The notes under the pieces are model-generated. The model made no database searches, was not told the DNA's origin, and worked only from the letters and a program-made list of their open reading frames with translations. This document shows positions 26,448 through 34,511 of a stretch of DNA of 56,321 nt, piece by piece. Position numbers and translations under genes: made by a program. Every line of letters begins with the position of its first letter. The first letter of the stretch is position 1. This stretch comes from Burkholderia sp. lig30 (GTDB lineage: Bacteria > Pseudomonadota > Gammaproteobacteria > Burkholderiales > Burkholderiaceae), in the NCBI RefSeq assembly GCF_000687455.2, contig NZ_JGVW01000077.1, positions 1 to 56,321 of the forward strand, in the 5' to 3' direction.

Positions 26448-26506
26448 CCTCGGCATATGCACGCGTGCCGGCCGCGTCGCGGCGGCCAGGCGTGCCTATG
26501 CCGAGG
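26448..26506 (-). promoter_or_regulatory. 59-nt hairpin between leader ORF and transporter
   Basis: Outer arms CCTCGGCATA / TATGCCGAGG (10 bp, perfect), with inner complementary blocks GCACGC / GCGTGC and TGGCCG / CGGCC. It starts 14 nt after the stop of the proline-rich leader ORF and ends 43 nt before the transporter ATG. That is where an attenuator or ribosome-sequestering structure would act. Confidence 0.65.
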
Positions 26507-26519
26507 AACGCTCGACGGT

Positions 26520-26657
26520 TCAGGAAACGAGTGATTTCAGCTGGCGGATCAGGCGCACGAGCGCCGGCTTCCGGGAATCGAGCGACAGCATCGCTTCGTA
26601 GTGCGGACGCGATTCCGGGACTTGCGGGAGTTGCGGCAGCAAAAGGCCGAAATTCAT
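26520..26657 (-). CDS. Proline-rich leader peptide ORF, 45 aa
   Basis: A small ORF in the transporter leader, starting ATG 26657 with GGAG about 9 nt upstream. It begins MNFGLLLPQLPQVPESRP, with Pro at 8, 11, 14 and 18, and ends in a basic helix-like segment ALVRLIRQLKSLVS. No signal peptide. Comparable Pro-codon leader ORFs (MgtL, CorL, MgtP) control Mg2+ transporter mRNAs in enterobacteria; no sequence homology to them is claimed. The downstream hairpin and the NRMT-like transporter make a leader role plausible. It could also be an independent small protein. Confidence 0.6.
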   Translation of the reverse strand: MNFGLLLPQLPQVPESRPHYEAMLSLDSRKPALVRLIRQLKSLVS

Positions 26658-26712
26658 GATCTGGCTCCGGGCGGCGGCACGAGACATGCTCGCCGCATGG
26701 CTGGGCGCGAGC

Positions 26713-26755
26713 CAATCCGGAGTGCCGTTCGTGGTCAGGCTACTCGGCCGGATTG
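26713..26755 (-). promoter_or_regulatory. Hairpin overlapping the end of the first leader ORF
   Basis: Perfect 8-bp arms CAATCCGG (26713-26720) and CCGGATTG (26748-26755). The ORF ending at 26740 runs through the first-transcribed arm, so translation of that ORF would melt the structure. Confidence 0.5.
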
Positions 26756-26817
26756 CCCCTGCGACCCATGGTTGAAAGGGTCAAGCGGCATAAGGGGCAA
26801 CTGTCACTGTCGTTCAT
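26740..26817 (-). CDS. Small leader ORF with CxxC, 25 aa
   Basis: ATG 26817 lies 6 nt after a strong AGGAG (AACAGGAGCTGAC). The peptide begins MNDSDSCPLCRLTLSTMG and ends RRGNPAE, with one CPLC pair. It is the first of two small ORFs in the transporter leader and its 3' end overlaps a hairpin. The strong ribosome-binding site and position argue for translation. Whether the product or the act of translation matters is unknown. Confidence 0.5.
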   Translation of the reverse strand: MNDSDSCPLCRLTLSTMGRRGNPAE

Positions 26818-27148
26818 GTCAGCTCCTGTTCGTGTTCCGGAGAACGGTTGAGCCGCCACGACGGACGCAGCCGGGTGCGCGCCGGCCTGCGAACAGGCGT
26901 GCGCGAACGCGGCCGCGAACGAGCGGCGGCAAAGCCGGATTGCGCATGCGCGACGGCACGGCGCTATCTGGCGCGAAAAGGGTGCACGAGGAGTGTTACT
27001 GCGGAAAACTGCTGCGCGCACCGTTTGCCTTGACGACAAACGGCGGCTTCTGAAGAGGCGCGGACGTCTGTCGCTCAGGCGGAAATTCGAGTCGAAGATC
27101 GACTACTGCAAGCGTCCAAGGCATCTGCCCCATTTGTGAAGATGGCGG

Positions 27149-27178
27149 ATTCTAGGGATCGGCCGAAATGGAAGTCAA
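27149..27178 (-). promoter_or_regulatory. Sigma-70 promoter of the transporter leader
   Basis: On the minus strand: TTGACT (27173-27178), 18-bp spacer, TAGAAT (27149-27154). The implied start near 27142 gives a leader of roughly 738 nt. Further inverted repeats inside the leader include CCGTTTG / CAAACGG near 27019-27045. Confidence 0.65.
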
Positions 27179-27383
27179 CCCCTTTGCCCGCTCTTTCTCA
27201 AAATTATTTTTCGGGGTTCGACGACTGAAAGTTTTGACGCCGCCAATACGTACCCGAACCTTTCAGCAGCGCTTCGGCGACGATCCGCGCGCGGCCGGAA
27301 GCGCCCGCGGGACGGGCCGGTGCGGGAAATCGCGCAGGCCGATCGCATCGATGCAACGTGCCGCGCCTTTACGCGTTTTTTAC

Positions 27384-27413
27384 TTGCACTACCGCGCGGC
27401 CCGCGAATACAAT
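27384..27413 (+). promoter_or_regulatory. Sigma-70 promoter of the OprB-type porin leader
   Basis: TTGCAC (27384-27389), 18-bp spacer, TACAAT (27408-27413). The implied start near 27420 lies about 410 nt before the porin ATG and just before the small ORF at 27443. Between the two divergent promoters is an inverted repeat CTGAAAG / CTTTCAG (27225-27266). Confidence 0.6.
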
Positions 27414-27442
27414 CCGCCGCAATTCAAAGAAGGAGTCCGTCC

Positions 27443-27508
27443 ATGGACACATCCCCTGGTAGTGGCAGTTCGATGCCGGCACTGGCCGGCCACGCATTCG
27501 CGAGATAG
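27443..27508 (+). CDS. Small leader ORF upstream of the porin, 21 aa
   Basis: ATG 27443 sits behind AAGGAG (GAAGGAGTCCGTCC). The peptide begins MDTSPGSGSSMPALAGHA. It is Gly/Ser-rich with no recognisable family. It opens the porin transcript, about 23 nt from the predicted start. The strong Shine-Dalgarno is the main support. Confidence 0.45.
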   Translation: MDTSPGSGSSMPALAGHAFAR

Positions 27509-27693
27509 CCGCCAGGGTATGCCCTTCGCCGCTGACTCGCACCAGTCGGGTTAGCGCGCTTCACTCCGGATCGGCCTTGGCCGGTTCGTCCGTCGCACAC
27601 TCCGTCACGTTTCAATCGTCGATCGCAGGCCGCGCCGCGCGCCCGGGATTCTTCACGTCGTCCGGCATCGCCGGACCGGGCGGGAGCTTCGTC

Positions 27694-27759
27694 ATGTTCA
27701 TTCAATCGTTCGTGGTCAAACTCAAGCGCCATGCGCATCACGCATGCGACCGCTCGTGA
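27694..27759 (+). CDS. Small basic/His-rich leader ORF, 21 aa
   Basis: ATG 27694 has GGGAG about 8 nt upstream. The peptide starts MFIQSFVVKLKRHAHHACDR: a short hydrophobic start, then basic and His-rich, with a single Cys. It ends 69 nt before the porin ATG. The His/Cys cluster could bind a metal, but this is speculation from composition. Confidence 0.4.
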   Translation: MFIQSFVVKLKRHAHHACDRS

Positions 27760-27828
27760 GTGTCCGCCCCGTCGCCGCTCCGCCCCCATATATTTCATTA
27801 GCCAGACTAAACAAATCGCGGAAGTTAC

Positions 27829-29262
27829 ATGAATAAGAAATTCGATTCCACGCTTCGCAGGAACGGCCTTTGCACCTGTGTGACGCTGCTGCTGTCGCTC
27901 GGCGTCGTCGCGCCGTCGTTCGCGCAATCGGACGCGCCCGCTGCTGCGCCCGCAGCTGCCGCTGCCGGCGCGAGCGACACCGCCGCGCCCGCGCCGACCG
28001 GCTTCTGGGAGCGCCCGAACCTGTTCGGCAACATGGGCGGCCTGCGCGACAAGCTCGGCGACGCGGGCGTCACGCTGAGCCTGCAGGAAATCAGCGAGTA
28101 CCTGAACAACGTATCCGGCGGCACCAACCGCGGCGGCGCATACGACGGCATCACGCAGCTCGGCGTGACCGTCGACACCGACCGGGCGGTCGGCCTGCCG
28201 GGCGGCACATTCTTCGCGTCCGGGCTGCAGATCCACGGCACCAATCTCACGCAGCGCAACCTGCAGGCGCTGCAATTCGCGACCGGCATCGAGGCGAATT
28301 CGACGACACGTCTCTGGGAACTCTGGTATCAGCAGGCGTTCGCGGGCGGCAAGGCCGACGTCAGGATCGGCCAGCAGAGCCTCGACCAGGAATTCATGAT
28401 GAGCCAGTACGCGACGCCATTCATGAACGCGACGTTCGGCTGGCCGGTGCTGCCGTCGACCGACATGCCCGCGGGCGGCCCGGCATACCCGCTGTCGTCG
28501 CTCGGCGTGCGGCTGCGCCTGAAGCCGTCCGACTCGTGGACCATCCTCGCGGGCGTCTACGACGGCAATCCGGCGGGCAGCATCAATGGCGACCCGCAAG
28601 TGCTGAACGCGCACGGCACGAACTTCAACCTGGGCAGCGGCGCGCTGCTGATCGGCGAAGTGCAGTATGCGATCAACGCGCCGAGCGCCGATCCGAAAGA
28701 CCCCCAACCCGGCGGCCTGCCCGGCACCTACAAGCTCGGCGTCTGGTACAACACGCTGCACTTCGCCGACCAGAACACCGACGCCAACGGCATCGCGGCG
28801 AGCCATCGCGGCAACTACGGGTTCTATGCGGTGGCCGACCAGATGGTCTGGCGTCCCGCCGCCGACAGCCCGCGCTCGCTCGGCGTGTTCGCGCGCCTGA
28901 TGGGCGCGCCGGGCGATCGCAATGTCGTCGATTTCGGCTTCAACGCAGGCGTCACGCTCAAGGCGCCGTTCGCGGGCCGCGACAACGACGTCGCCGGCAT
29001 CGCGGTCGGTTACGCGAGGATCGGCTCGCATGCGAGTGCGTTCGATGCAAACGTCGGGCGCACGACGCCGGGCTACCCGGTGCGCAGCGCCGAAACGCTG
29101 ATCGAAGCAACCTATCAATTCCAGGTCACGCCATGGTGGCAACTGCAGGCCGACCTGCAGCACGTGTTCCATCCGTCGGGCGGCATCCCGAACCCGAACG
29201 CGCCGGGCGCGCGCGTCGGCGACGAAACGATCGTCGGTGTACGCACGACGATCACGTTCTGA
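27829..29262 (+). CDS. oprB: OprB-family outer-membrane porin
   Basis: A 477-residue OprB-type outer-membrane channel. A signal peptide (about 1-33, ending PSFAQ) and an Ala/Pro-rich linker (about 34-58) precede GFWERPNLFGNMGGLRDKLGDAGVTLSLQEISEYL, the typical N-terminus of the carbohydrate-selective porin family. Later blocks RLWELWYQQAFAGGKADVRIGQQSLDQEF and PSDSWTILAGVYDGNP are conserved, and the C-terminus GVRTTITF ends in Phe for BAM insertion. The family is named for sugar uptake, but here it diverges from a metal-type transporter, so divalent-cation entry is an alternative. ATG 27829 has only GGAAG upstream. Confidence 0.92.
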   Translation: MNKKFDSTLRRNGLCTCVTLLLSLGVVAPSFAQSDAPAAAPAAAAAGASDTAAPAPTGFWERPNLFGNMGGLRDKLGDAGVTLSLQEISEYLNNVSGGTNRGGAYDGITQLGVTVDTDRAVGLPGGTFFASGLQIHGTNLTQRNLQALQFATGIEANSTTRLWELWYQQAFAGGKADVRIGQQSLDQEFMMSQYATPFMNATFGWPVLPSTDMPAGGPAYPLSSLGVRLRLKPSDSWTILAGVYDGNPAGSINGDPQVLNAHGTNFNLGSGALLIGEVQYAINAPSADPKDPQPGGLPGTYKLGVWYNTLHFADQNTDANGIAASHRGNYGFYAVADQMVWRPAADSPRSLGVFARLMGAPGDRNVVDFGFNAGVTLKAPFAGRDNDVAGIAVGYARIGSHASAFDANVGRTTPGYPVRSAETLIEATYQFQVTPWWQLQADLQHVFHPSGGIPNPNAPGARVGDETIVGVRTTITF

Positions 29263-29344
29263 CGAAAGAGAGGCGGTGCCTGCTGCGCGGCGCGCAGGAA
29301 ACAACTGTTGCCGGCGATGACGCGCCGACAGCAGGCGATGCATA

Positions 29345-30778
29345 ATGGCGCCTTTACCGCGCGTCCTTCCCATGCCGTTCGCCCTCCACGCCTTCATTGC
29401 GCCGCTGATCGTTGCCTGTGCGCTGTTCATGGAAAGCGTGGATGCGAACATCATCGTCACGGCGCTGCCGGCGATGGCGCGCGATTTCGGTCATAGCCCC
29501 GTCACGCTGAACATCGCGATCACGGCCTATGTCGTCGGCCTCGGCGTGTTCATCCCGATCTGCGGCTGGCTCGCCGACCGCTTCGGTGCGCGCACCGTGT
29601 TCCGCACCGCGATCGGCATCTTCGTCGCCGGCTCGCTGCTGTGCGCGGCGTCCCGCTCGCTCGGCCTGCTGACGTTCGCGCGCTTCGTGCAGGGCATCGG
29701 CGGCGCGATGATGGTTCCCGTCGGCCGCATCATCATCTTCCGCGCGGTGCCGCGCTCGGATCTCGTGCGCGCGATGAACTACCTCGCGATTCCCGCGCTG
29801 TTCGGCCCCACGGTCGGGCCGCTGCTCGGCGGCTTCATCACGACCTATCTGCACTGGCGGATGATCTTCTTCATCAACGTGCCGATCGGCCTGTACGGCA
29901 TCTATCTCGCGAACAAGCACATCGCGAACACGCACGAGCCGGACCCGGGGCCGCTCGACTGGTTCGGCTTCCTGCTGTCGGCGAGCGGCGCGGCGCTGCT
30001 GCTGATGGGGCTCACGCTGCTCGACGGCGCGCTGACTTCGCGCGGGAACGCCGCGGCGATGTGCGCGGGCGGCGTGGCATTGCTCGCGCTGTACGTGCCG
30101 TATGCGCGCCGCAAGGAGCGGCCGGTGCTGGATCTCGCGTTCCTGCGCATCCCGACGTATCACGCAAGCGTCGTCGGTGGCTCGCTGTTCCGCATCGGCC
30201 TCGGCGCGGTGCCGTTCCTGCTGCCGCTCGCGCTGCAGGAAGGGCTCGGCATGAGCGCGTTCCATTCGGGCCTCATCACCTGCGCGTCGGCGCTCGGCGG
30301 CGCGGTCAGCCGCTCCACCGCCACCCGCACGCTGCGCCGCTTCGGGTTCCGCACCGTGCTGATGTACAACGCCGCGTTCGCCGGGCTCGCGATCGCCGCG
30401 TACGGCGTCTTTCATCCGGGCATGCCGGTGTGGGCGATCTGGCTGATCGTGCTCGTCGGCGGCGTGTTCCCGGCACTGCAGTTCACGAGCCTCAATTCAA
30501 TGATCTATGCGGACATCTCGCCGCGCGACGCGGGACGCGCGACGAGCCTCGGCAGTGTCGTGCAGCAGATGTCGCTCGGGCTCGGCGTCACCGTCGCCGG
30601 GCTCGTGCTGCATGTGTCGCACTGGATTCAGGGGCACCAGGCGATCGTCTGGTCGGATTTCTGGCCGGCGTTCGTCGTCGTCGGGCTGTGCTCGTTCGCA
30701 TCGATTCCGATCACGCGGCGGCTCGCGCCGGATGCCGGCGACGAAGTCGCGCGGGGGACGCGGGGCAAGGACGAGTAA
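29345..30778 (+). CDS. MFS transporter, DHA2 (EmrB-like) family
   Basis: A 477-residue drug:H+ antiporter-like permease with 14 predicted helices. Seen are MESVDANIIVTALPAMARDFG (helix 1 with the DHA2 motif), the loop 2-3 motif A GWLADRFGARTVF, RFVQGIGGAMMVPVGRIIIFR (helix 4, motif B) and the antiporter motif C PALFGPTVGPLLGGFIT. Function: proton-driven efflux of unknown compounds. ATG 29345 is used; an ATG nine codons later (29372) is possible. It is 82 bp downstream of the oprB-type gene on the same strand and may be co-transcribed. No membrane-fusion (EmrA) gene is adjacent. Confidence 0.92.
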   Translation: MAPLPRVLPMPFALHAFIAPLIVACALFMESVDANIIVTALPAMARDFGHSPVTLNIAITAYVVGLGVFIPICGWLADRFGARTVFRTAIGIFVAGSLLCAASRSLGLLTFARFVQGIGGAMMVPVGRIIIFRAVPRSDLVRAMNYLAIPALFGPTVGPLLGGFITTYLHWRMIFFINVPIGLYGIYLANKHIANTHEPDPGPLDWFGFLLSASGAALLLMGLTLLDGALTSRGNAAAMCAGGVALLALYVPYARRKERPVLDLAFLRIPTYHASVVGGSLFRIGLGAVPFLLPLALQEGLGMSAFHSGLITCASALGGAVSRSTATRTLRRFGFRTVLMYNAAFAGLAIAAYGVFHPGMPVWAIWLIVLVGGVFPALQFTSLNSMIYADISPRDAGRATSLGSVVQQMSLGLGVTVAGLVLHVSHWIQGHQAIVWSDFWPAFVVVGLCSFASIPITRRLAPDAGDEVARGTRGKDE

Positions 30779-30981
30779 GCGGGAATATGACTTCCGGCAA
30801 CCGCCCGCTCGCAGCGAGTTGAAAGGTTCGACGAAGACGAGTACGGCGGAGTATGTTGCGTGCTGCCCCCAATCGCCTATGCTAAAAGCCAGGCGCGATG
30901 CGCGGGCCTCCAGGCGGTGACGATCCCGTTAAGAACAGAGGTGATGTACCGCCCATTGCCCATGCGTGCGGAGGGCAATGG

Positions 30982-31323
30982 ATGCGATCGAAAACATGCT
31001 TGAACGTCATGGTCGCACTGACGACCATCCTCGCAGGATGCGGTGTCACTCCGGTGGGCGACCCGCAACTGCTGGCGTTCCTGAAGGACGGCGCGACGAC
31101 ACGTGAAGATGTCTACCTGCACCTGGCAGAGCCCAGCGCCACGTTTGAGGGAGGGCGCATCCTGAGCTACCTGCTGGATGAGGATAAGGGTGGCTACATT
31201 CTGATGCGACGACGGGAGAAAGCATGGAACGGCAAGTTCAGTCTGGTACTGGCCTTTGACGAGCACGGCGTGCTGCGGCGCCACGCGTTGGTCAGAGTCC
31301 GGGATCTTCCAAACTCGCCTTGA
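30982..31323 (+). CDS. Small BamE/SmpA-like lipoprotein
   Basis: A 113-residue predicted lipoprotein. The signal MRSKTCLNVMVALTTILAGC ends in the lipobox LAGC (Cys20). The mature part has a BamE/SmpA-like pattern, with DPQLLAFLKDGATTREDVYLHLAEPSATFEGGRILSYLL resembling the GxTrxdV...lGeP block, and continues into a short beta-rich tail. ATG 30982 has GGAGGG about 7 nt upstream. Its stop overlaps the beginning of the next, similar lipoprotein frame, so both are co-transcribed. These are not the housekeeping BamE, because the gene context differs. Confidence 0.75.
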   Translation: MRSKTCLNVMVALTTILAGCGVTPVGDPQLLAFLKDGATTREDVYLHLAEPSATFEGGRILSYLLDEDKGGYILMRRREKAWNGKFSLVLAFDEHGVLRRHALVRVRDLPNSP

Positions 31324-31328
31324 TCGAG

Positions 31329-31847
31329 ATGCCGGGGATGCGCGCGAACCTGCTCAGGACCCTCTGCGCCGCGGCCAGTGCCACGCTGCTGCTGGCCGCT
31401 TGCCCCGTGCCCATTTGGCGGGGCTATGACTACGATTCCCGCGCCAACGTACCCGCGACCGTTCCGGATTCGATCAAGAAAGGCGAATCCACCCGCGAAG
31501 ACGTCCTGATGCAGTTCGGCGAGCCCGATACTGTGGCGGTCGACGAATCATGGGTGGAGTATGGCAGCAGCTACACCTTGGGCGGGCTGATACTGGTCGT
31601 GTTCGCGGGTTCAGGAGGCGCTGCCGTAGGTGCCGTGGACATGCGATTCCGCCGAATGATCATTGAATTTGATCGTCAGGGTGTCACGACTGAAATCATC
31701 CTCGAATCGATGAGCTGCTATCAGTACTCCGGCGCGGCCATTGGCCAGGGCCAAGGCCGTAACATCGGGGGCTCGACCAAGCCCTGCCTGGATAAATTGG
31801 GACTGGACGTGCCAGAAAAGTTTCATCTGTCTTCCGTCCGTGAATGA
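31329..31847 (+). CDS. Second BamE/SmpA-like lipoprotein
   Basis: A 172-residue predicted lipoprotein with signal ...LCAAASATLLLAAC and lipobox LAAC. The mature part carries KKGESTREDVLMQFGEPDTVAVDESWVEYG, the SmpA/BamE-type motif shared with the preceding gene. A Gly-rich hydrophobic stretch (LGGLILVVFAGSGGAAVGAV) and a C-terminal region with two Cys (SCYQYSG, KPCLDKLG) follow. Starts at TTG 31320, ATG 31329 or ATG 31338 are possible; 31329 is given. Translationally linked to the previous gene. Role unknown; outer-membrane attachment is likely. Confidence 0.72.
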   Translation: MPGMRANLLRTLCAAASATLLLAACPVPIWRGYDYDSRANVPATVPDSIKKGESTREDVLMQFGEPDTVAVDESWVEYGSSYTLGGLILVVFAGSGGAAVGAVDMRFRRMIIEFDRQGVTTEIILESMSCYQYSGAAIGQGQGRNIGGSTKPCLDKLGLDVPEKFHLSSVRE

Positions 31848-32412
31848 CGGCGGCTCTGAGGCATTGGCGCCAACAGGTACTTTCCCGTCCTGCCCCCTGT
31901 CTGGATTCCAGCGTGTACCGTACTTCAGTCGAGTTCTTGCGCAACGAGCGCGATCTTGGCCCCTGCGGGAAGTCCTTGCGAACAGAGTCGGTCGATCCCG
32001 ATCATTCGAACTTCCCGCCTCGGCTCCAATCGGCGTCCACGCATCACGCACCGAACATTTGCTCCCGAGCCGACACGTTTCGCCGCTGAAACGCTTTTCG
32101 CACGCGCCCGGGGGCGGGATTTCGGAATCCGTGACCGGACGGCCATGGTGCGATTCATGCATGCCCGAAACTGCCCGACTTGTGAGCCAGTGACCCAACC
32201 GGGATTGACGCCAATACGTTGACCATTGCCGCCGCCCGTGCCACCCCGATTCGGCTCCCCAGGCTACGACGCCAGGGCCGTTTCTCTGTTCAAAGGGATG
32301 AAACATGTGCAAGTAACGGACCACGGGCCTCGGCAGCGCCGGGATATCGGGCCCGCTTGTTCCGTGTGCCGCTGGTTGACATGGCGGCCACTACATTTGA
32401 TAGGAGTTCGTA
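31848..32412. other. Intergenic stretch without a convincing gene
   Basis: 565 bases before the HAF-repeat gene. Frames on both strands are Arg/Ser/Pro-rich, have no good ribosome-binding site and resemble no known protein. Confidence 0.4.
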
Positions 32413-32793
32413 ATGAATGACAGGTACGCGCTCTTGAGAAAGATTTACGGTGTGAGCCTTGTCATGGGCATTACTGCCCTGTTGGCGCTTGGCGCAGACA
32501 GGGCAGCAGCCGACCAGGTTTTGACGATCTCCGATCTTGGCACGCTTCCCGGTGGAACCTTCAGCGTTGGCACCGGCATCACCAGACGCGATGAGGTAGT
32601 CGGCTACGCGCTCACCTCGAGCCAGCAATATCACGCCTTTTTGTATCGAGACGGCGTGATGACGGATCTCGGCGCCCTGCCCGGTGGCAGCAACAGCTAT
32701 GCGACGAGCATTGACAACGATTGGCATGTGTCCGGCGTGGCATACACCGCGGGCGGGGCAGGACACGCTGTCGTCTGGACACCGGCCCATTGA
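32413..32793 (+). CDS. Short exported HAF-repeat protein
   Basis: A 126-residue exported protein with a signal peptide (about 1-34, ending DRAAADQ) and two HAF-type repeats. ISDLGTLPGGTFSVGTGITRRDEVVGYA...YHAFLYRDGVMTDLGALPGGSNSYATSIDNDWHVSG shows the family's recurring DLGxLPGG and HAFLY words. Known HAF-repeat proteins are usually several times longer, with six or more repeats, so this is a short member or a remnant. ATG 32413 has AGGAG about 6 nt upstream and no obvious frameshift follows the stop. Function unknown. Confidence 0.75.
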   Translation: MNDRYALLRKIYGVSLVMGITALLALGADRAAADQVLTISDLGTLPGGTFSVGTGITRRDEVVGYALTSSQQYHAFLYRDGVMTDLGALPGGSNSYATSIDNDWHVSGVAYTAGGAGHAVVWTPAH

Positions 32794-33028
32794 CGGCACC
32801 GCGCCTGCTTTGTGCTGGCTCAAAGTCGCCACTGTCAGGCTAACTTCCGCCGGCTGAAAAGCAGGAGTCCGTCTACGGGTTCAGCCACGCGAGTTATCGT
32901 CGGGAGTGATATACGCGGCGTGCGCGTGTGCGGCCAACCAAACCAGTCGAGGCGCCTGACGGCCCCTCGGCAGGATGTGCATTTGTGTGGGTGGCAGCCA
33001 CCTTCGTGAGCGCCCCGGGAAAATCGAA

Positions 33029-33604
33029 ATGAGTATGCGCGCGACTTACATGTTCGCATTGCGGTACGGCGGCGTTGCGACGTTCTACATGCGACACGAC
33101 GGCTATCCGACTGGCGCTGCCCTCTACCTGCTTGCCGCGCACCTGTCGGACGCTCCCGCATCGCTTGCCGACAGGTTCCATCGCGTGAACAAGGATGCGG
33201 AGCTGGCTTCACCCGAGGGGCACAAGGATCTGTCCTATCGCTACGCGATCGACGTCAATGGACATCTGTTCGCGTATCAGCTCGAATCCCGCACGGATGA
33301 GTGGGACCGGATCTTTTCCGGGCATTATGCCGAGTTCATCAACGGGCACGCGCCCGCCGAGGCGCTGGGAAACGGCCCCCTGAAACTGATCAAGACCTCG
33401 CACACCGGCGAGTGTCGCGAGTGGGTCACGCGCGGGCAGTTGATCACGCGTCATGCCGTCGCTGTCGCCGCATTGTCGTCCCACCGCGAAAGACACCCGG
33501 AACACGTGGACAGCATCGTCGGCTATCAGCGTGCGGTCGCGGCGCTCGACCTCGCGCTCCGGCAATACGACGAAGCGGAGGATCACCGGGGAGCGCAGTG
33601 GTAG
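33029..33604 (+). CDS. Hypothetical protein, 191 aa
   Basis: Not recognised. The product starts MSMRATYMFALRYGGVATFYM and is soluble and mixed alpha/beta, with His/Asp/Arg-rich segments (SHRERHPEHVDSIVGYQRAV, EAEDHRGAQW). The N-terminal block RYGGVATFYMRHDGYPTGAALYLLAAHL resembles proteins that give a per-sample read of their surroundings only loosely, so no family is assigned. ATG 33029 is chosen over an upstream frame because the upstream part lacks protein character; the Shine-Dalgarno is weak. The 295 bases that follow hold no clear gene. Confidence 0.6.
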   Translation: MSMRATYMFALRYGGVATFYMRHDGYPTGAALYLLAAHLSDAPASLADRFHRVNKDAELASPEGHKDLSYRYAIDVNGHLFAYQLESRTDEWDRIFSGHYAEFINGHAPAEALGNGPLKLIKTSHTGECREWVTRGQLITRHAVAVAALSSHRERHPEHVDSIVGYQRAVAALDLALRQYDEAEDHRGAQW

Positions 33605-33899
33605 CCCAATACCTGCGACGGCCGGCAAACGGTCAGAGCGGCCAAGAGCCGCCGTTCGACAATCCACCTCATATCGCCGACAATGCATTCGCATGCCGTT
33701 CGTGCGAATGCTGACGGCCCCGACGTCTGTTTCAGTGCCCCATTCGGGTCCGCCATGGCTTGGCCTCGCCGGGAAACAGGCGGCCGCTTTGAGTCGATCG
33801 GCAGCGCGGTGCAGATCGTTGACCATTGAAAGCATCGCTTGCCGGGCAGAGATGAACATCGGATCGCTGCGCGGCCATGTCCAGGCGGGAGACGCCCCG

Positions 33900-34511
33900 A
33901 TGATTCCCTCTGCCCGTTATGCACTCGCATTTGTCGTCAACGTGGCGTTGCCCGTATTGGCCTACCGGATCGGATACGTTCACTATGGGCTGCCAGGCGG
34001 GCTGATTGCGTCGGCCATCCCCTTGCTTGCATGGATATGCATCGACCTCGTGCGATTTCGACACTTCGATGCGCTGAGCGCGGTGTTTCTCGCGGGTATC
34101 GCCATGTCACTGCTCGTGCTCGTTTCAGGCGCCTCGCGGTGGGTACGCGAAGCGCGTGAGCCGCTGGTGAGCGGCATCATCGGCGTGCTTTTTCTGCTGT
34201 CGCTTCTGATGGATCGGCCACTGGTGTTCTATCTTGCGAGGTCGACAGTGGCCCGCGAGCGGTCCGGGCGGGAACGGGAATTCGACATGATGTGGCAGAC
34301 CCGCCCTGCACTGGCGAAGTCTATCCGCCTGATGACGGCAGTCTGGGGCGCAGGTCTGGTCGGCGAGAACGCGGTACGGCTCTGGATGACCTGCTGCATG
34401 GCCGGTCAACACGGTCATCTGCTCTCTGCCTTCGTCAGATACGGAACCTACGCTGGACTGACGGTATGGACGATCGTTTACCGGCGTATATACATCAAGC
34501 GGCGGATATAG
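33900..34511 (+). CDS. VC0807-family membrane protein
   Basis: A 203-residue inner-membrane protein of the VC0807 type (family recognised by overall pattern, function unknown). Helices lie at about 6-25 (ALAFVVNVALPVLAYRI), 34-52 (GLIASAIPLLAWICIDLVR), 60-80 (AVFLAGIAMSLLVLVSG), 92-108 (GIIGVLFLLSLLMDRPL) and two more near the C-terminus. The characteristic word is DRPLVFYLARSTVAR. ATG 33900 has GGGAG about 9 nt upstream; longer frames upstream look non-coding. Stand-alone gene on the plus strand. Confidence 0.8.
   Translation: MIPSARYALAFVVNVALPVLAYRIGYVHYGLPGGLIASAIPLLAWICIDLVRFRHFDALSAVFLAGIAMSLLVLVSGASRWVREAREPLVSGIIGVLFLLSLLMDRPLVFYLARSTVARERSGREREFDMMWQTRPALAKSIRLMTAVWGAGLVGENAVRLWMTCCMAGQHGHLLSAFVRYGTYAGLTVWTIVYRRIYIKRRI

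Noticed and set aside
27424..29460. Minus-strand open frame of 678 codons across the OprB-type porin
   Set aside because: Shadow of the porin and MFS genes; no ribosome-binding site or domain.
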